A stretch of DNA of 64,000 nucleotides from Haematomicrobium sanguinis DSM 21259 (GTDB lineage Bacteria > Actinomycetota > Actinomycetes > Actinomycetales > Micrococcaceae): the NCBI RefSeq assembly GCF_000688395.1, contig NZ_JIAG01000003.1, positions 206,329 through 270,328 on the forward strand, read 5' to 3'. Shown in pieces: positions 33,935 to 43,635 of the stretch. Each line of letters starts with the position of its first letter. Positions within the stretch are counted from its first letter, which is position 1. A program made the position numbers and the translations under genes. The notes below the pieces were generated by a model that saw only the letters and a program-made list of their open reading frames with translations, was not told the DNA's origin and did not search any database.

Positions 33935-35125
33935 GTGGCGAAACAGGCTTTAGATACCAGCAATCTTCCGTTCGACAACGGCGACTTTTACGAGTTTGAA
34001 GCGCTCTTGAGCGATGCCGAGCGTGGGAAACTGGCGGATGCGCGCGATTTCTTGGACAAGGAAGTGCGTCCGATCGCCAATGAGTATTGGCTCAAGGCAG
34101 AGTTCCCCATGGAGCTCATTCCCAAGATCGCCGAGCTCGATGTCATGTCACCGATGCATCGTCAGGGCCACTCCGCGCTCTATGCGGGATTGCTGCACGC
34201 CGAGTTCACCCGTGCCGACACCTCGGTTGCGACGTTTATGGGCGTGCACGACGGTTTGTTCACCGGATCGATCGAAGCGCTCGCTTCCGAGGAGCAAAAG
34301 GCGGAGTGGTTGCCGGACATCTACGCCATGAAAAAGATCGGCGCCTTTGGGTTGACCGAGCCTCTCGGCGGATCCGATGTTGCCGGTGGCACGCGGACCA
34401 CCGCTGAGAAGCAGGGCGATACGTGGGTCTTGAACGGGGCGAAGCGGTGGATTGGCAACGCGACGTTCTCGGATTGGGTCGTGATTTATGCCCGTGACGT
34501 GGCGGACAACCAGGTCAAAGGGTTTTTGGTGGACACGTCCCTGCCTGGGTATGCCGCATCCAAGATTGAGAACAAGATTTCGTTGCGCTCGGTACAAAAT
34601 GCCGACATCACTCTCACGAACGTGGAAGTTCCCGAGCACTTCAAGCTGGCCGGTGCCAATTCCTTTAAGGATGTCAACAAGGTGCTCAAGGTGACGCGCC
34701 TGGCCGTCGCGTGGCAGGCCGTGGGGCAGCAGATGGCCGCGTTCGAGGTGGCACGGAAGTACGCGCTGACCCGCGAACAGTTTGGCAAACCCATCGGCGC
34801 GAACCAGCTCATCCAGGAGCAGCTGACTCAAATCTTGGGCAACACTGTGGCGTCGATGGGGATGATGGTGCGCCTGGCGCAGCTGGAGGATCAGGGCATT
34901 GCCCGCGATGAGCAGTCCGCTCTCGCAAAGGCGTTCACGACGGCGCGCATGCGGGAATCTGTGGCCCTGGGGCGAAGCATCCTGGGTGGAAACGGCATCG
35001 TCACCGACTACGAGATGGCCAAAATCTTCACCGACGCCGAAGCGATTTACTCTTACGAAGGCACCTACGAGATCAACACCCTCGTCGCGGGACGAGCCAT
35101 TACCGGAATGGCCGCGTTCGTGTAG
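33935..35125 (+). CDS. Acyl-CoA dehydrogenase
   Basis: 396 aa from the GTG at 33935, chosen because GGAGG lies five bases upstream; the frame stays open to 33845. All-alpha/beta/all-alpha flavoenzyme: FGLTEPLGGSDVAGG (~138-152) binds FAD and substrate, and the C-terminal SYEGTYEINTLVAGRAITG (~372-390) carries the catalytic Glu in YEGTY. The C-terminal pattern fits the glutaryl-CoA dehydrogenase-like group, so either this or a short/branched acyl-CoA is the substrate. Monocistronic, followed by the nested inverted repeat. Confidence 0.9.
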   Translation: MAKQALDTSNLPFDNGDFYEFEALLSDAERGKLADARDFLDKEVRPIANEYWLKAEFPMELIPKIAELDVMSPMHRQGHSALYAGLLHAEFTRADTSVATFMGVHDGLFTGSIEALASEEQKAEWLPDIYAMKKIGAFGLTEPLGGSDVAGGTRTTAEKQGDTWVLNGAKRWIGNATFSDWVVIYARDVADNQVKGFLVDTSLPGYAASKIENKISLRSVQNADITLTNVEVPEHFKLAGANSFKDVNKVLKVTRLAVAWQAVGQQMAAFEVARKYALTREQFGKPIGANQLIQEQLTQILGNTVASMGMMVRLAQLEDQGIARDEQSALAKAFTTARMRESVALGRSILGGNGIVTDYEMAKIFTDAEAIYSYEGTYEINTLVAGRAITGMAAFV

Positions 35126-35138
35126 GCGTTCGCCGCGC

Positions 35139-35218
35139 AACTTATGCGCAATAGACGTGGCCGCCGGTGAGCATAAACACTTATGCTCACCGGCGGCCCC
35201 TTTCCGTGAGCATAAGTT
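35139..35218. repeat. Nested inverted repeat between the acyl-CoA dehydrogenase and TetR genes
   Basis: Inner hairpin: perfect 18-bp arms GGCCGCCGGTGAGCATAA (35159-35176) and its complement (35181-35198) around ACAC. Outer pair: AACTTATGCGCA (35139-35150) and TGAGCATAAGTT (35207-35218), complementary at 11 of 12 positions. The core GAGCATAA therefore occurs four times in alternating orientation (one copy with a mismatch). It could be a terminator, a regulator operator or a recombination substrate. There is no T tract. Confidence 0.7.
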
Positions 35219-35274
35219 ATTGGGGGTTCGCGGGCTACCTTTACAAAAAGACGAAAACTGTAATACTTGTATGT

Positions 35275-35835
35275 ATGAGTGCGGCACGTACGAGTCGAGG
35301 CACCAGCAGGGAGCAAGCGGTTGAAGCCGCCTACTACGCATTCGCCAAGAACGGGCTGGAGCGCACCGGCATGCAAGACATTGCACGGGAACTCGGGAAG
35401 ACGCGTCCTGTGGTGTACCGTTTCTTCACGGATAAGAATGACGCGTTCCGCCAAGTGACTAAACATCTGCTTGATCGCACGCTGGCGGTTGCTCAGGCCG
35501 CCGCTCGGGGCCAGGGCACACCAGATGAGCGGATCTTCGGTGTTCTCGATGCCAAGCTCACCCTTGCGGTGCGCATTCATGAGGCGAGCCCCCATTTCGG
35601 CCGCGCTCTGTTGGCCGAAGACACCGGGCTCGTCGCCGACCTTGCCCGCGACTACATGGCAGCGCTCGGCGCTCTGCTGGTCGAGATACTCAAGACCGAG
35701 ATGCCGCTGATGCCCTCGCGGGAGCTCAGTATTATCCTGCTCGCCCTCACCCGCGGTCTCGAGGATGACCTGAGCGATCCCGCGGGCACGCGCGCACAAC
35801 TCAGACTCGCCATCTCACTTCTCGCCCGCCCCTAA
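35275..35835 (+). CDS. TetR-family transcriptional regulator
   Basis: 186 aa from MSAARTSRGTS at 35275; the upstream in-frame extension runs through the inverted repeat and is not credible. HTH: REQAVEAAYYAFAKNGLERTG, split over two helices, then MQDIARELGKTRPVVYRFF (~38-56). The C-terminal ligand domain is unspecific. TAATAC at 35261-35266 is a likely -10 of a near-leaderless message, and a short ATAC-TT-GTAT palindrome overlaps it, possibly an autoregulatory site. The hydrolase gene follows 30 bp downstream, so it is the probable target or partner. Confidence 0.88.
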   Translation: MSAARTSRGTSREQAVEAAYYAFAKNGLERTGMQDIARELGKTRPVVYRFFTDKNDAFRQVTKHLLDRTLAVAQAAARGQGTPDERIFGVLDAKLTLAVRIHEASPHFGRALLAEDTGLVADLARDYMAALGALLVEILKTEMPLMPSRELSIILLALTRGLEDDLSDPAGTRAQLRLAISLLARP

Positions 35836-35865
35836 CAGCCTCACATCAGTAAAGGACCGGTCAGG

Positions 35866-36837
35866 ATGTCCACCCGCGAAAAAACCTACGCCGACCAAGA
35901 GGCGTGGCGCGATCTCCAAGAATTCCTTCCCGTACGTCTGCGCTTAAGCGAGGCGAACCAGATGCCGACCGAAGAATTTTGGACCTGGAACTCTCATCAA
36001 ATCCACCTCGATCGCTACCCAAATCCGGAGGCGCCAGCTAGGGTGCTACTGCATCACGGGGTGGGCACGAACGGACGCCAAATGACACTCATCCTCGGGC
36101 GCACGCTTGCCGAGCGGGGGTGGGACGTGAGCTCAATCGACAATCTCGGATATGGAATGACGAAGGTCGCCGAGGGTGCAAGCTACACGTATGAGGATTG
36201 GGTGAACATGGTTCTGGACTACCTCGCGTACATGAAGAGCGAGGATGGGCGGCCCATCGTTCTCTATGGGCTCAGTGCCGGCGGCATGTTGACCTACCAC
36301 GTCGCGGCGGCCGCTCCGGCGGGAACCCTCGCGGGGATCGTCGGCATGACCTTTTTGGACCAGCGACTTACGCAGGTGCGCCGCGACACCGCGCACGATC
36401 CACTCACCGCACTCATTGGGCCCGTCGTGATGCGGTTGCTGTCCAAGACTCGGCTCGGCGACATCAAAATACCCATGACCCTCGCGTCCAAGATGTCGGC
36501 GCTCGCCAACGACCCGGGGGCCATGAAGGTGTTCCTCAAGGACAAGACAAGCGCCGCGAACTCGGTTCCCATGCGCTTCTTGGATAGTTACCTGAATTAT
36601 CAGCCCGCACTCGAGCCGAAAGAATTCGCCGCGTGCCCCGTTCTCTTGACCCAGCCCGCCGAGGACCGTTGGTCGCCGCTACAGCTGAGCAAGCCTGTCC
36701 TAGACGCGATCACCAAGGTTCCGGTGGAGACGGTTTTATTGGATGGCGCCGGCCACTTTCCGCTGGAAGAACCAGGCCTTACTCAGATGCAAGATGCCAT
36801 CGATGAGTTCATCCGCACGGCAACGAAAGTCCGGTAG
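35866..36837 (+). CDS. Alpha/beta hydrolase (TetR-linked)
   Basis: 323 aa. Oxyanion loop LHHGVGTNGRQM (~62-73), nucleophile elbow GLSAGG with Ser137, acid Asp in PAEDRWSP (~266) and His in GAGHFPLEE (~301). There is no signal peptide. A lid insertion (~160-235) is typical of serine esterases, epoxide hydrolases and lipases; the family is broad and the substrate unknown. It is the second gene of a TetR-hydrolase unit, so induction by the substrate or a related compound is plausible. Confidence 0.87.
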   Translation: MSTREKTYADQEAWRDLQEFLPVRLRLSEANQMPTEEFWTWNSHQIHLDRYPNPEAPARVLLHHGVGTNGRQMTLILGRTLAERGWDVSSIDNLGYGMTKVAEGASYTYEDWVNMVLDYLAYMKSEDGRPIVLYGLSAGGMLTYHVAAAAPAGTLAGIVGMTFLDQRLTQVRRDTAHDPLTALIGPVVMRLLSKTRLGDIKIPMTLASKMSALANDPGAMKVFLKDKTSAANSVPMRFLDSYLNYQPALEPKEFAACPVLLTQPAEDRWSPLQLSKPVLDAITKVPVETVLLDGAGHFPLEEPGLTQMQDAIDEFIRTATKVR

Positions 36838-36855
36838 CGGACTCACCGGCTTCGG

Positions 36856-37278
36856 CTAGTCGACGTCTTGGACGAGTTCCTTGAGACGGCTGGAAAGACT
36901 GATAAACATCGAGTAAATGTCCACGGTTTCGCCCGCTTCGACGCGGCGTAGGATCATCGGCAACGGGTTGACGATCAATGTCGTTTCACTGCGATTGAGC
37001 GCAACGTATTCGCCGTCCTCGTCCTCGACGCTCACCCAGTCCAGCCCCACGTCCTGCGCGAGAGCGTCACCCAAGCAGGCGCCGAGAGCAATGAGATTAC
37101 CTTCACTGATGGTGAGGTCTTCGGTCTGGGCCAAATACGTGTTGATAATGGCAAGCTTGACGCTCAGCTCTTCATATTTTTGCTGTTCGTCCTCGGGCAA
37201 AAACCCCAGGAGCCATTCGCGAAACCGGGCAAGTTCTAGGGCGTCTTCGGGCTTAAGCGGCACGATCGTGTTGCTCAT
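36856..37278 (-). CDS. DUF3806-like protein
   Basis: 140 aa, acidic, cytoplasmic. The pattern EGNLIALGACLGDALAQDVGLDWVSVEDEDG, read in two parts around residues 58-88, resembles DUF3806 proteins, which have no assigned function. It lies 12 bp upstream of the stop of the M23 peptidase gene on the same strand but downstream of it in transcription, so both can be one transcript. No motif points to catalysis. Confidence 0.6.
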   Translation of the reverse strand: MSNTIVPLKPEDALELARFREWLLGFLPEDEQQKYEELSVKLAIINTYLAQTEDLTISEGNLIALGACLGDALAQDVGLDWVSVEDEDGEYVALNRSETTLIVNPLPMILRRVEAGETVDIYSMFISLSSRLKELVQDVD

Positions 37279-37290
37279 GCTCCGACCCTA

Positions 37291-37845
37291 CTAGCCATTC
37301 CACGGAAGCAACACCGACGGTCTCGTTTCCCGCACAAATTGCAACGGGTTGACGTACTCACCGTCCTCACGTGCGCCCCAGTGGATGGCAGATTGTCCGT
37401 CGTGCAGCATTGCGGCTACCGTGCCGATCACCTCCCCTCGCAACACACGGTCGCCCACTTTCAGTTCACTCTCGACCGGTTCATAACTGGTCAAGACGCC
37501 GTTGTCATGGCGGACGCTGAGCACGGGCCGATCCACCACCACGCCGACAAACCACACCGTCCCATCGGCGGGCGCCAGCACTTCTTGCCCAGCGCCCGCA
37601 GCCAAGTCCACGCCGCGATGCCCGGGCATCCAGTTCTTGGGCGGCTTGTCGAAATCTCGAACCACCTCGGGTACAGGGGAGAGTGGCCACGCCCAGCCTG
37701 CGGGAGCGCCCACGCCTGCGAGGGCGGAACCGGTTCCCACAAGAACCAGGGCAACGCTCACGAGAAGGCCCGCTACCAAGGCGAGGTGCGTGCGGATGTC
37801 GGGGACACGCCGTCGTGCATCATGAAAGGAAATTGCCGAAGCCAT
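37291..37845 (-). CDS. M23-family metallopeptidase (LytM-like)
   Basis: 184 aa with an N-terminal signal/anchor (~22-44) and an M23 domain: first zinc ligands His76 and Asp80 in GHRGVDLAA, then the HxH site as AIHWG with His155. The residue corresponding to the first His of HxH is Ala, as happens in related actinobacterial proteins, so peptidase activity may be low or structural. Likely acts on cell-wall cross-links. A gene of this type commonly lies divergent from rpsB in Micrococcales, as here. Confidence 0.85.
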   Translation of the reverse strand: MASAISFHDARRRVPDIRTHLALVAGLLVSVALVLVGTGSALAGVGAPAGWAWPLSPVPEVVRDFDKPPKNWMPGHRGVDLAAGAGQEVLAPADGTVWFVGVVVDRPVLSVRHDNGVLTSYEPVESELKVGDRVLRGEVIGTVAAMLHDGQSAIHWGAREDGEYVNPLQFVRETRPSVLLPWNG

Positions 37846-37964
37846 GGCACCAGGGTGAGCGCAAAGTTCCCTTGGTGCCAGCGCAAAATGTGCCTTTGTG
37901 GATAACTCGCGGGAATCGGCGGCCTGTGTAGGAGCATCCGGTCAAGTGGCGCCCAAGAATACGC

Positions 37965-37970
37965 TAGAAT
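37965..37970 (+). promoter_or_regulatory. -10 box of the rpsB-tsf promoter
   Basis: TAGAAT about 145 bases before the rpsB start, with GGTCAA ~18 bp upstream as a weak -35. The resulting leader of ~135 bases contains short complementary stretches (TCCACC / GGTGGA) and may fold for S2 feedback control, which is unproven. Confidence 0.45.
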
Positions 37971-38114
37971 AGATGCAGCAGCTACGGCTGACTACGCGCG
38001 CCGTCATGACGGTTGCACCCTGTGGTCCACCCCGGTGGATGGGGCGCGGCACACGGCGCTAGGAAAATAACCATCAAAATCGCGCGATTTTTCGCGCCAC
38101 AAAGGAGATACGGC

Positions 38115-39029
38115 ATGCCCGTAGTAACTATGCGCCAGCTGCTGGACAGCGGCGTTCACTTTGGTCACCAGACCCGCCGCTGGAACCCGAAGATGAAGCG
38201 TTTCATTTTCACCGAGCGCAACGGCATCTACATCATCGATCTGCAGCAGTCGCTGTCCTACATCGACCGCGCCTACGAATTCATCAAGGAGACCGTTGCT
38301 CGCGGCGGTTCGGTGCTGTTCGTGGGAACCAAGAAGCAGGCCCAGGAGGCCATTGCCGAGCAGGCCACCCGCGTGGGCCAGCCCTACGTCAACCATCGCT
38401 GGTTGGGCGGCATGCTCACCAACTTCCAGACCGTTTCCAAGCGAATCTCGCGCATGAAGGAACTGGAAGAGATTAATTACGACGACGTAGCCGGTTCTGG
38501 TCACACCAAGAAAGAACTGTTGCTCTTGAACCGCGAATTGGTGAAGCTTCAGGCCAACCTCGGCGGTATCCGCAACCTCACCAAGACCCCCTCCATCCTC
38601 TGGGTTGTTGACACCAAGAAGGAGCACCTCGCCATTGATGAGGCGCGCAAGCTCGGCATCCCCGTGGTCGCGATTCTGGACACCAACTGCGATCCGGATG
38701 AGGTCGACTTCCCGATCCCGGGTAACGATGACGCGATCCGCGCCGTCAACCTGTTGACCCGCGTTGTTGCCGACGCCGTGGCCGATGGCCTGCTGGCTCG
38801 CAACAAGGGCGGCGAAAGCGCCGAGTCCGCCGAAGAGCCGATGGCCGAGTGGGAGCGCGAGCTCCTCGAGTCCGGCAAGGCCGACGACGAGACCGTTGCC
38901 GAAACCGTTGTCGAAGAGGGCGCCAAGAGCACCGACGCCGCCGACGCCGTGGCCAACGAAGCCTCCATTGCTGAAGTTGAAGAAGCCGCTGAAGCCGCTG
39001 GCGAGCCAGTAGCCGAAGAAACCAAGTAA
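38115..39029 (+). CDS. rpsB: 30S ribosomal protein S2
   Basis: 304 aa from [20 protein letters not shown] with ribosome site AAAGGAG; the longer upstream frame is part of the leader. The S2 core (residues ~1-225) is intact, with [14 protein letters not shown] near the N-terminus. The last ~65 residues are an acidic, Glu/Ala-rich low-complexity tail common in actinobacterial S2. First gene of the rpsB-tsf operon. Confidence 0.97.
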   Translation: MPVVTMRQLLDSGVHFGHQTRRWNPKMKRFIFTERNGIYIIDLQQSLSYIDRAYEFIKETVARGGSVLFVGTKKQAQEAIAEQATRVGQPYVNHRWLGGMLTNFQTVSKRISRMKELEEINYDDVAGSGHTKKELLLLNRELVKLQANLGGIRNLTKTPSILWVVDTKKEHLAIDEARKLGIPVVAILDTNCDPDEVDFPIPGNDDAIRAVNLLTRVVADAVADGLLARNKGGESAESAEEPMAEWERELLESGKADDETVAETVVEEGAKSTDAADAVANEASIAEVEEAAEAAGEPVAEETK

Positions 39030-39113
39030 CAACACTGGGGGTGGTGTGGGTGAAGCGCCCACACCACTTTCCATGTTCAGACCACTGCACATATTTTTTG
39101 AGAAGGAGTTGAG

Positions 39114-39941
<828 letters not shown>

Positions 39942-39971
39942 CCATTTAGGGTAGGCTCAAGCCAAGAACGC

Positions 39972-40014
39972 GAGAAAAGGGGGTGGACACTACCTGTGAC
40001 CACCCCCTTTTCTC
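39972..40014. terminator. Terminator after tsf
   Basis: Perfect 15-bp arms GAGAAAAGGGGGTGG (39972-39986) and CCACCCCCTTTTCTC (40000-40014) with a 13-base loop. The T run is inside the arm, so it may work in either direction. Confidence 0.82.
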
Positions 40015-40088
40015 ATGCCATCATTTACTACACTCTGCTACTGCACAGTGCATACTTCACACTGCAATCGTGACCCGGGAGGACACCC

Positions 40089-40811
40089 ATGACCGACACT
40101 CTTGATACGCCCAAGCGGCGCGTACTCCTCAAACTTTCCGGCGAGGTCTTCGGCGGCGGCAGCGTGGGCGTCGATCCCGCGACGGTGCGGGGCATCGCCG
40201 AACAAATCGCCGCGGCGGCCGAGGAAGTGGAAGTGGCTATTGTGGTGGGTGGCGGTAACTTCTTCCGCGGCGCCGAACTGTCCCAGGCAGGCATGGATCG
40301 GAGCCGTGCGGACTACATGGGAATGCTCGGAACGGTCATGAACTGCCTGGCCCTCCAAGACTTCTTGGAGCAAGAGGGCGTCGAGACCCGCGTGCAAACT
40401 GCGATCACCATGGGACAGGTTGCCGAGGCGTACATTCCGCGCCGGGCGATCCGCCATCTGGAAAAGGGCCGTGTGGTCATCTTCGGCGCCGGCGCCGGGA
40501 TGCCCTACTTCACCACCGATACCGTTGCCGTGCAGAGGGCACTGGAAGTGCACGCGGACGAGGTACTCGTGGCCAAGAACGGTGTGGACGGGGTGTTCTC
40601 CGCTGATCCCAAGCTTGATCCCACCGCCACCAAGTTCGATCACCTCACCTATGAGGAGGCAATGCGCCGATCACTGCGCATTATGGATCAGGCCGCATTT
40701 GCGATGTGCCGGGACAATGACGTGAAAGCACTCGTGTTCCAGATGGATCTAGAGGGCAACGTGACCCGTGCCATTAATGGTGATGAAATTGGTACCCGCC
40801 TGACGAACTAG
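40089..40811 (+). CDS. pyrH: UMP kinase
   Basis: 240 aa, amino-acid kinase fold. KLSGEVFGG (~15-23) is the ATP phosphate loop, VGGGNFFRG (~54-62) the UMP loop, and [13 protein letters not shown] (~134-146) the family signature. It phosphorylates UMP to UDP. GGGAGG lies just before the ATG. Position between tsf and frr is the universal bacterial order. Confidence 0.97.
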   Translation: MTDTLDTPKRRVLLKLSGEVFGGGSVGVDPATVRGIAEQIAAAAEEVEVAIVVGGGNFFRGAELSQAGMDRSRADYMGMLGTVMNCLALQDFLEQEGVETRVQTAITMGQVAEAYIPRRAIRHLEKGRVVIFGAGAGMPYFTTDTVAVQRALEVHADEVLVAKNGVDGVFSADPKLDPTATKFDHLTYEEAMRRSLRIMDQAAFAMCRDNDVKALVFQMDLEGNVTRAINGDEIGTRLTN

Positions 40812-40877
40812 GTGACATAGACTCGCCGGTACGAGGTTCCGCGGGGTACCTCGAGACCGATGCTATTTGGGGGAATC

Positions 40878-41387
40878 ATGTCGGGTGGAACTTTAGCCGG
40901 AAGCTCGTCTCAGCCGGCCACGAACAAACGGGTGCTGGGGTGGGGCCTCGTTGCCCTGATCGTAGTGCTACTGATCGCGTTGCCGCTCAGCTTGAGTGCC
41001 ATCGGAAATGCCCAGGCGGAATCGGGTCAGGACGCCGGGGTGTGGAACCTCGTGGGCGCGGCGGGAACGTACTATGCAACACCCGTCGGAGTTGTCCTGG
41101 TGGTCATGTATTACCTGATTTTCACGGTGCGCCAACTCTCGCGGAAGACCATTGCGCGGATCGTTGATATCACCATTCTGCTTCTATTAGCGCTCTCCGT
41201 CGCGGCGTTGGCTTTCCTCGTCATTGTGAGCCAAACGACCGGGGGAGGAGAAGCAGGGCTCGGCCTTGCCATCTATGTCGGCTTGGTCCCGGCCACAACC
41301 GCGGTCTGGATCATTGCCGCACTCCTCGCACTCAAGGCGATCGCGCTCAAAATCTATCCGGCCCCGGAGCGCGCCGAATCGCGATAG
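40878..41387 (+). CDS. Hypothetical four-helix membrane protein
   Basis: 169 aa from the ATG at 40878, which follows GGGGGA; the frame also contains an ATG at 40860. Four predicted helices lie near residues 20-42, 58-80, 90-113 and 125-150. The N-terminal 18 residues are Ser/Gly-rich. No family recognised. It is inserted between pyrH and frr, which are usually adjacent, so a role linked to the downstream lipid genes is possible but unsupported. Confidence 0.65.
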   Translation: MSGGTLAGSSSQPATNKRVLGWGLVALIVVLLIALPLSLSAIGNAQAESGQDAGVWNLVGAAGTYYATPVGVVLVVMYYLIFTVRQLSRKTIARIVDITILLLLALSVAALAFLVIVSQTTGGGEAGLGLAIYVGLVPATTAVWIIAALLALKAIALKIYPAPERAESR

Positions 41388-41416
41388 CGCCGCCTGAAAC
41401 CTCACTCGCGCTCCGA

Positions 41417-41422
41417 TAGGAT
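41417..41422 (+). promoter_or_regulatory. -10 box of a promoter for frr
   Basis: TAGGAT 62 bases before the frr start. The -35 is not well matched. Confidence 0.35.
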
Positions 41423-41483
41423 AGACCGGGAAGAGAAACCGACGCGCTATTCGCAGTCATCCAGCAGTCATCAAGGAGTAGAA

Positions 41484-42041
41484 GTGATCGAGGAAACCCT
41501 CGCCGAAGCTAAAGAAAAGATGGACGCCTCCGTGGAGTCCGCCAAGGAGAACTTCTCCTCCGTGCGCACCGGCCGCGCCAACCCCTCGTTGTTCGCCAAG
41601 GTCATGGTGGAGTACTACGGCACCCCCACCCCGTTGCAGCAACTCGCGTCCTTCCAGAACCCGGAAGCGCGCACCCTCTTGATTCAGCCGTTCGATAAGA
41701 GCGCCATGAAAGACATTGAAAAAGCGCTCCGCGACTCCGATTTGGGAGCCAACCCGTCCAATGACGGCAACGTGATTCGCGTGGTCCTTCCCGAACTCAC
41801 CGAGGAGCGCCGCAAGGAATACGTCAAGCTCGTCAAGGGCATGGCCGAGGACGCGAAGGTCGCCGTACGCAATAACCGCCGCAAGGCCAAGGAAGCAATC
41901 GACAAATTCGTCAAGGACGGCGATGTCGGCGAAGACGAAGGCGCACGCGGCGAAAAGGAACTCGATTCCATCACCAAGTCCCACGTTGAGAACATCGATG
42001 AGCTGCTGTCCCGTAAAGAAGCGGAACTGCTCGAAGTCTAA
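41484..42041 (+). CDS. frr: Ribosome recycling factor
   Basis: 185 aa from a GTG, with AAGGAG upstream. Three-helix bundle plus beta/alpha/beta domain; conserved [11 protein letters not shown] (~27-37) and [17 protein letters not shown] (~94-110). It splits post-termination ribosomes with EF-G. Its stop overlaps the cdsA start by one base (TAATG), so the genes are coupled. Confidence 0.97.
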   Translation: MIEETLAEAKEKMDASVESAKENFSSVRTGRANPSLFAKVMVEYYGTPTPLQQLASFQNPEARTLLIQPFDKSAMKDIEKALRDSDLGANPSNDGNVIRVVLPELTEERRKEYVKLVKGMAEDAKVAVRNNRRKAKEAIDKFVKDGDVGEDEGARGEKELDSITKSHVENIDELLSRKEAELLEV

Positions 42042-42952
42042 TGAGCACCTCCAGCTCACCGCCTGCGGCCAACGCGGCCAACTCGGCCAGCGCGGCCAAC
42101 GCGGCCAGCCCGGGGAAGAAGGCGTCCCGCGCTGGCCGTGATTTACCGGCCGCAATTGGAGTCGGGCTGACGCTCCTCATCGTGGTGCTCATCGGCATCC
42201 TTTGGGTGCCCTGGCTCTTGCTGGTGGTCGTGACGGCGGCAGTGAGTTTCGGCGCGTGGGAAGTCGCCCGCGCATTGCGTTCGCGCCATATCGAGGTCCC
42301 GCAAGTCCCTCTGCAAATTGGTGCCATCGGCATACCTGTAGGCACCTGGATCGGCGCGCTCACCGGAATTGGAGCGGAGCAGGGGCTCGCGATCTCCCTC
42401 TTCGGCGCGGTCCTGGTCATGGTCCTCTACCGTGTGTTCCTGCCGCGTCGCGACACCTTGCGGGCAGTCATCTCGGGCACCTTTATTTTGCTCTGGGTGC
42501 CGTTCCTCGCCTCATTCACGCTCCTGCTTCTGACCGAACCGCGCGGGAACATTCTGTTGGCCACGTTGCTGTTGCTCGTGGTTTCCAATGACACCTTTGG
42601 CTACATCGTCGGCTCGCTTTTCGGCAAACACCCCCTGGTGCCGAAAATCTCGCCGAAGAAATCCTGGGAAGGGTTCATCGGTTCAATTCTGGGCGCCTGC
42701 CTCATCGGCGTACTCTGTTGTATCTTCCTGCTCCAGACCCAATGGTGGGTCGGCATCATCCTCGCGGTTCTCACCGTGGCCGCCGCCACCACCGGTGACC
42801 TTGCCGAATCCATGATTAAACGCGAGCTGGGTGTCAAAGACATGAGCCGCATTCTGCCCGGGCACGGCGGTCTCATGGACCGATTAGACTCCGTGGTTTT
42901 CGCCGCGCCGGTGGCGTATCTGGTGACGGTAATTCTCTCCGGTCATTTCTGA
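42041..42952 (+). CDS. cdsA: Phosphatidate cytidylyltransferase
   Basis: 303 aa. A low-complexity Ala/Asn/Ser N-terminus (~30 residues) is followed by about eight helices and the CDS signature SMIKRELGVKDMSRILPGHG (~251-270), continuing GLMDRLD. It makes CDP-diacylglycerol from phosphatidate and CTP, the precursor for the phosphatidyltransferase at 23 kb. Overlaps frr by one base. Confidence 0.95.
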   Translation: MSTSSSPPAANAANSASAANAASPGKKASRAGRDLPAAIGVGLTLLIVVLIGILWVPWLLLVVVTAAVSFGAWEVARALRSRHIEVPQVPLQIGAIGIPVGTWIGALTGIGAEQGLAISLFGAVLVMVLYRVFLPRRDTLRAVISGTFILLWVPFLASFTLLLLTEPRGNILLATLLLLVVSNDTFGYIVGSLFGKHPLVPKISPKKSWEGFIGSILGACLIGVLCCIFLLQTQWWVGIILAVLTVAAATTGDLAESMIKRELGVKDMSRILPGHGGLMDRLDSVVFAAPVAYLVTVILSGHF

Positions 42953-43044
42953 GCGATACACTAACCAGAGCCGCTCACCACCCACCAAACCGCCCTAAAA
43001 CAAGCACAGCGTGACAACCACAGCGCAGTAACGAAAAGGACATC

Positions 43045-43620
43045 ATGGAGGAAACCCGCTCCCGCAAGGCAACCTTTCCCCGTGCCGAGCGCCGCGACTA
43101 CGGCTATGACGTCAAACAGGTCGATGCCTTCATGGCCAAAGCCCGCCGCTCCTACAACAACCCGGACGCCGGCGCCCCCGTGACCAGTAAAGAAGTCCGC
43201 GCGGTCGCTTTTGACCCGGCCAAGGGCGGTTACGAGCCGCGCGCCATCGACGCAGCGCTGGACCGGATTGAGGACGCGTTCGCGGAACGCGAGCGGGATG
43301 CGCTGATCGCCAAACACGGGGAAGACCAGTGGTTACAGGGCATCAGCAAGCTATCCACGGTTCTCCGTGCGCGTATGCACCGCCGCCGCGGCGAACGCTT
43401 TCGCCGCCCGACCAGCCGCAACGCCATCAGCTACGACGTTGAAGATGTGGACCGGCTGTGCGAAGAACTCCTCAGCTACTTCGAAAAGGACAAACCGCTA
43501 AGCGTGGACGTGGTGCGCCGGGCGGTGTTCCGCCCCGCCAAGGGCCGTAACGGCTATGACGAGGCGCAGGTCGACGCGTTCTTGGACCGCGTCGTCGAGC
43601 TGATGGCCGCGATCGACTAA
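43045..43620 (+). CDS. DivIVA-domain-containing protein
   Basis: 191 aa. Four short DivIVA-type repeats can be seen: GYDVKQVDAFM (~23), GYEPRAIDAALDRI (~62), SYDVEDVDRLCEEL (~131) and GYDEAQVDAFLDRVVELM (~172). The middle is a basic helical linker. DivIVA repeats bind curved membrane or partner proteins at poles and septa; this protein lacks the long coiled coil of Wag31/DivIVA itself, so it is an accessory member of unknown role. It follows cdsA, the usual place for such a gene in Micrococcales. Confidence 0.85.
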   Translation: MEETRSRKATFPRAERRDYGYDVKQVDAFMAKARRSYNNPDAGAPVTSKEVRAVAFDPAKGGYEPRAIDAALDRIEDAFAERERDALIAKHGEDQWLQGISKLSTVLRARMHRRRGERFRRPTSRNAISYDVEDVDRLCEELLSYFEKDKPLSVDVVRRAVFRPAKGRNGYDEAQVDAFLDRVVELMAAID

Positions 43621-43635
43621 CTCGCTCGCAAACCC

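Noticed and set aside
40015..40088. AGTGCATACTTCACA upstream of pyrH as a further CRP/GlxR site
   Set aside because: The spacer is one base short and only one half-site is intact.
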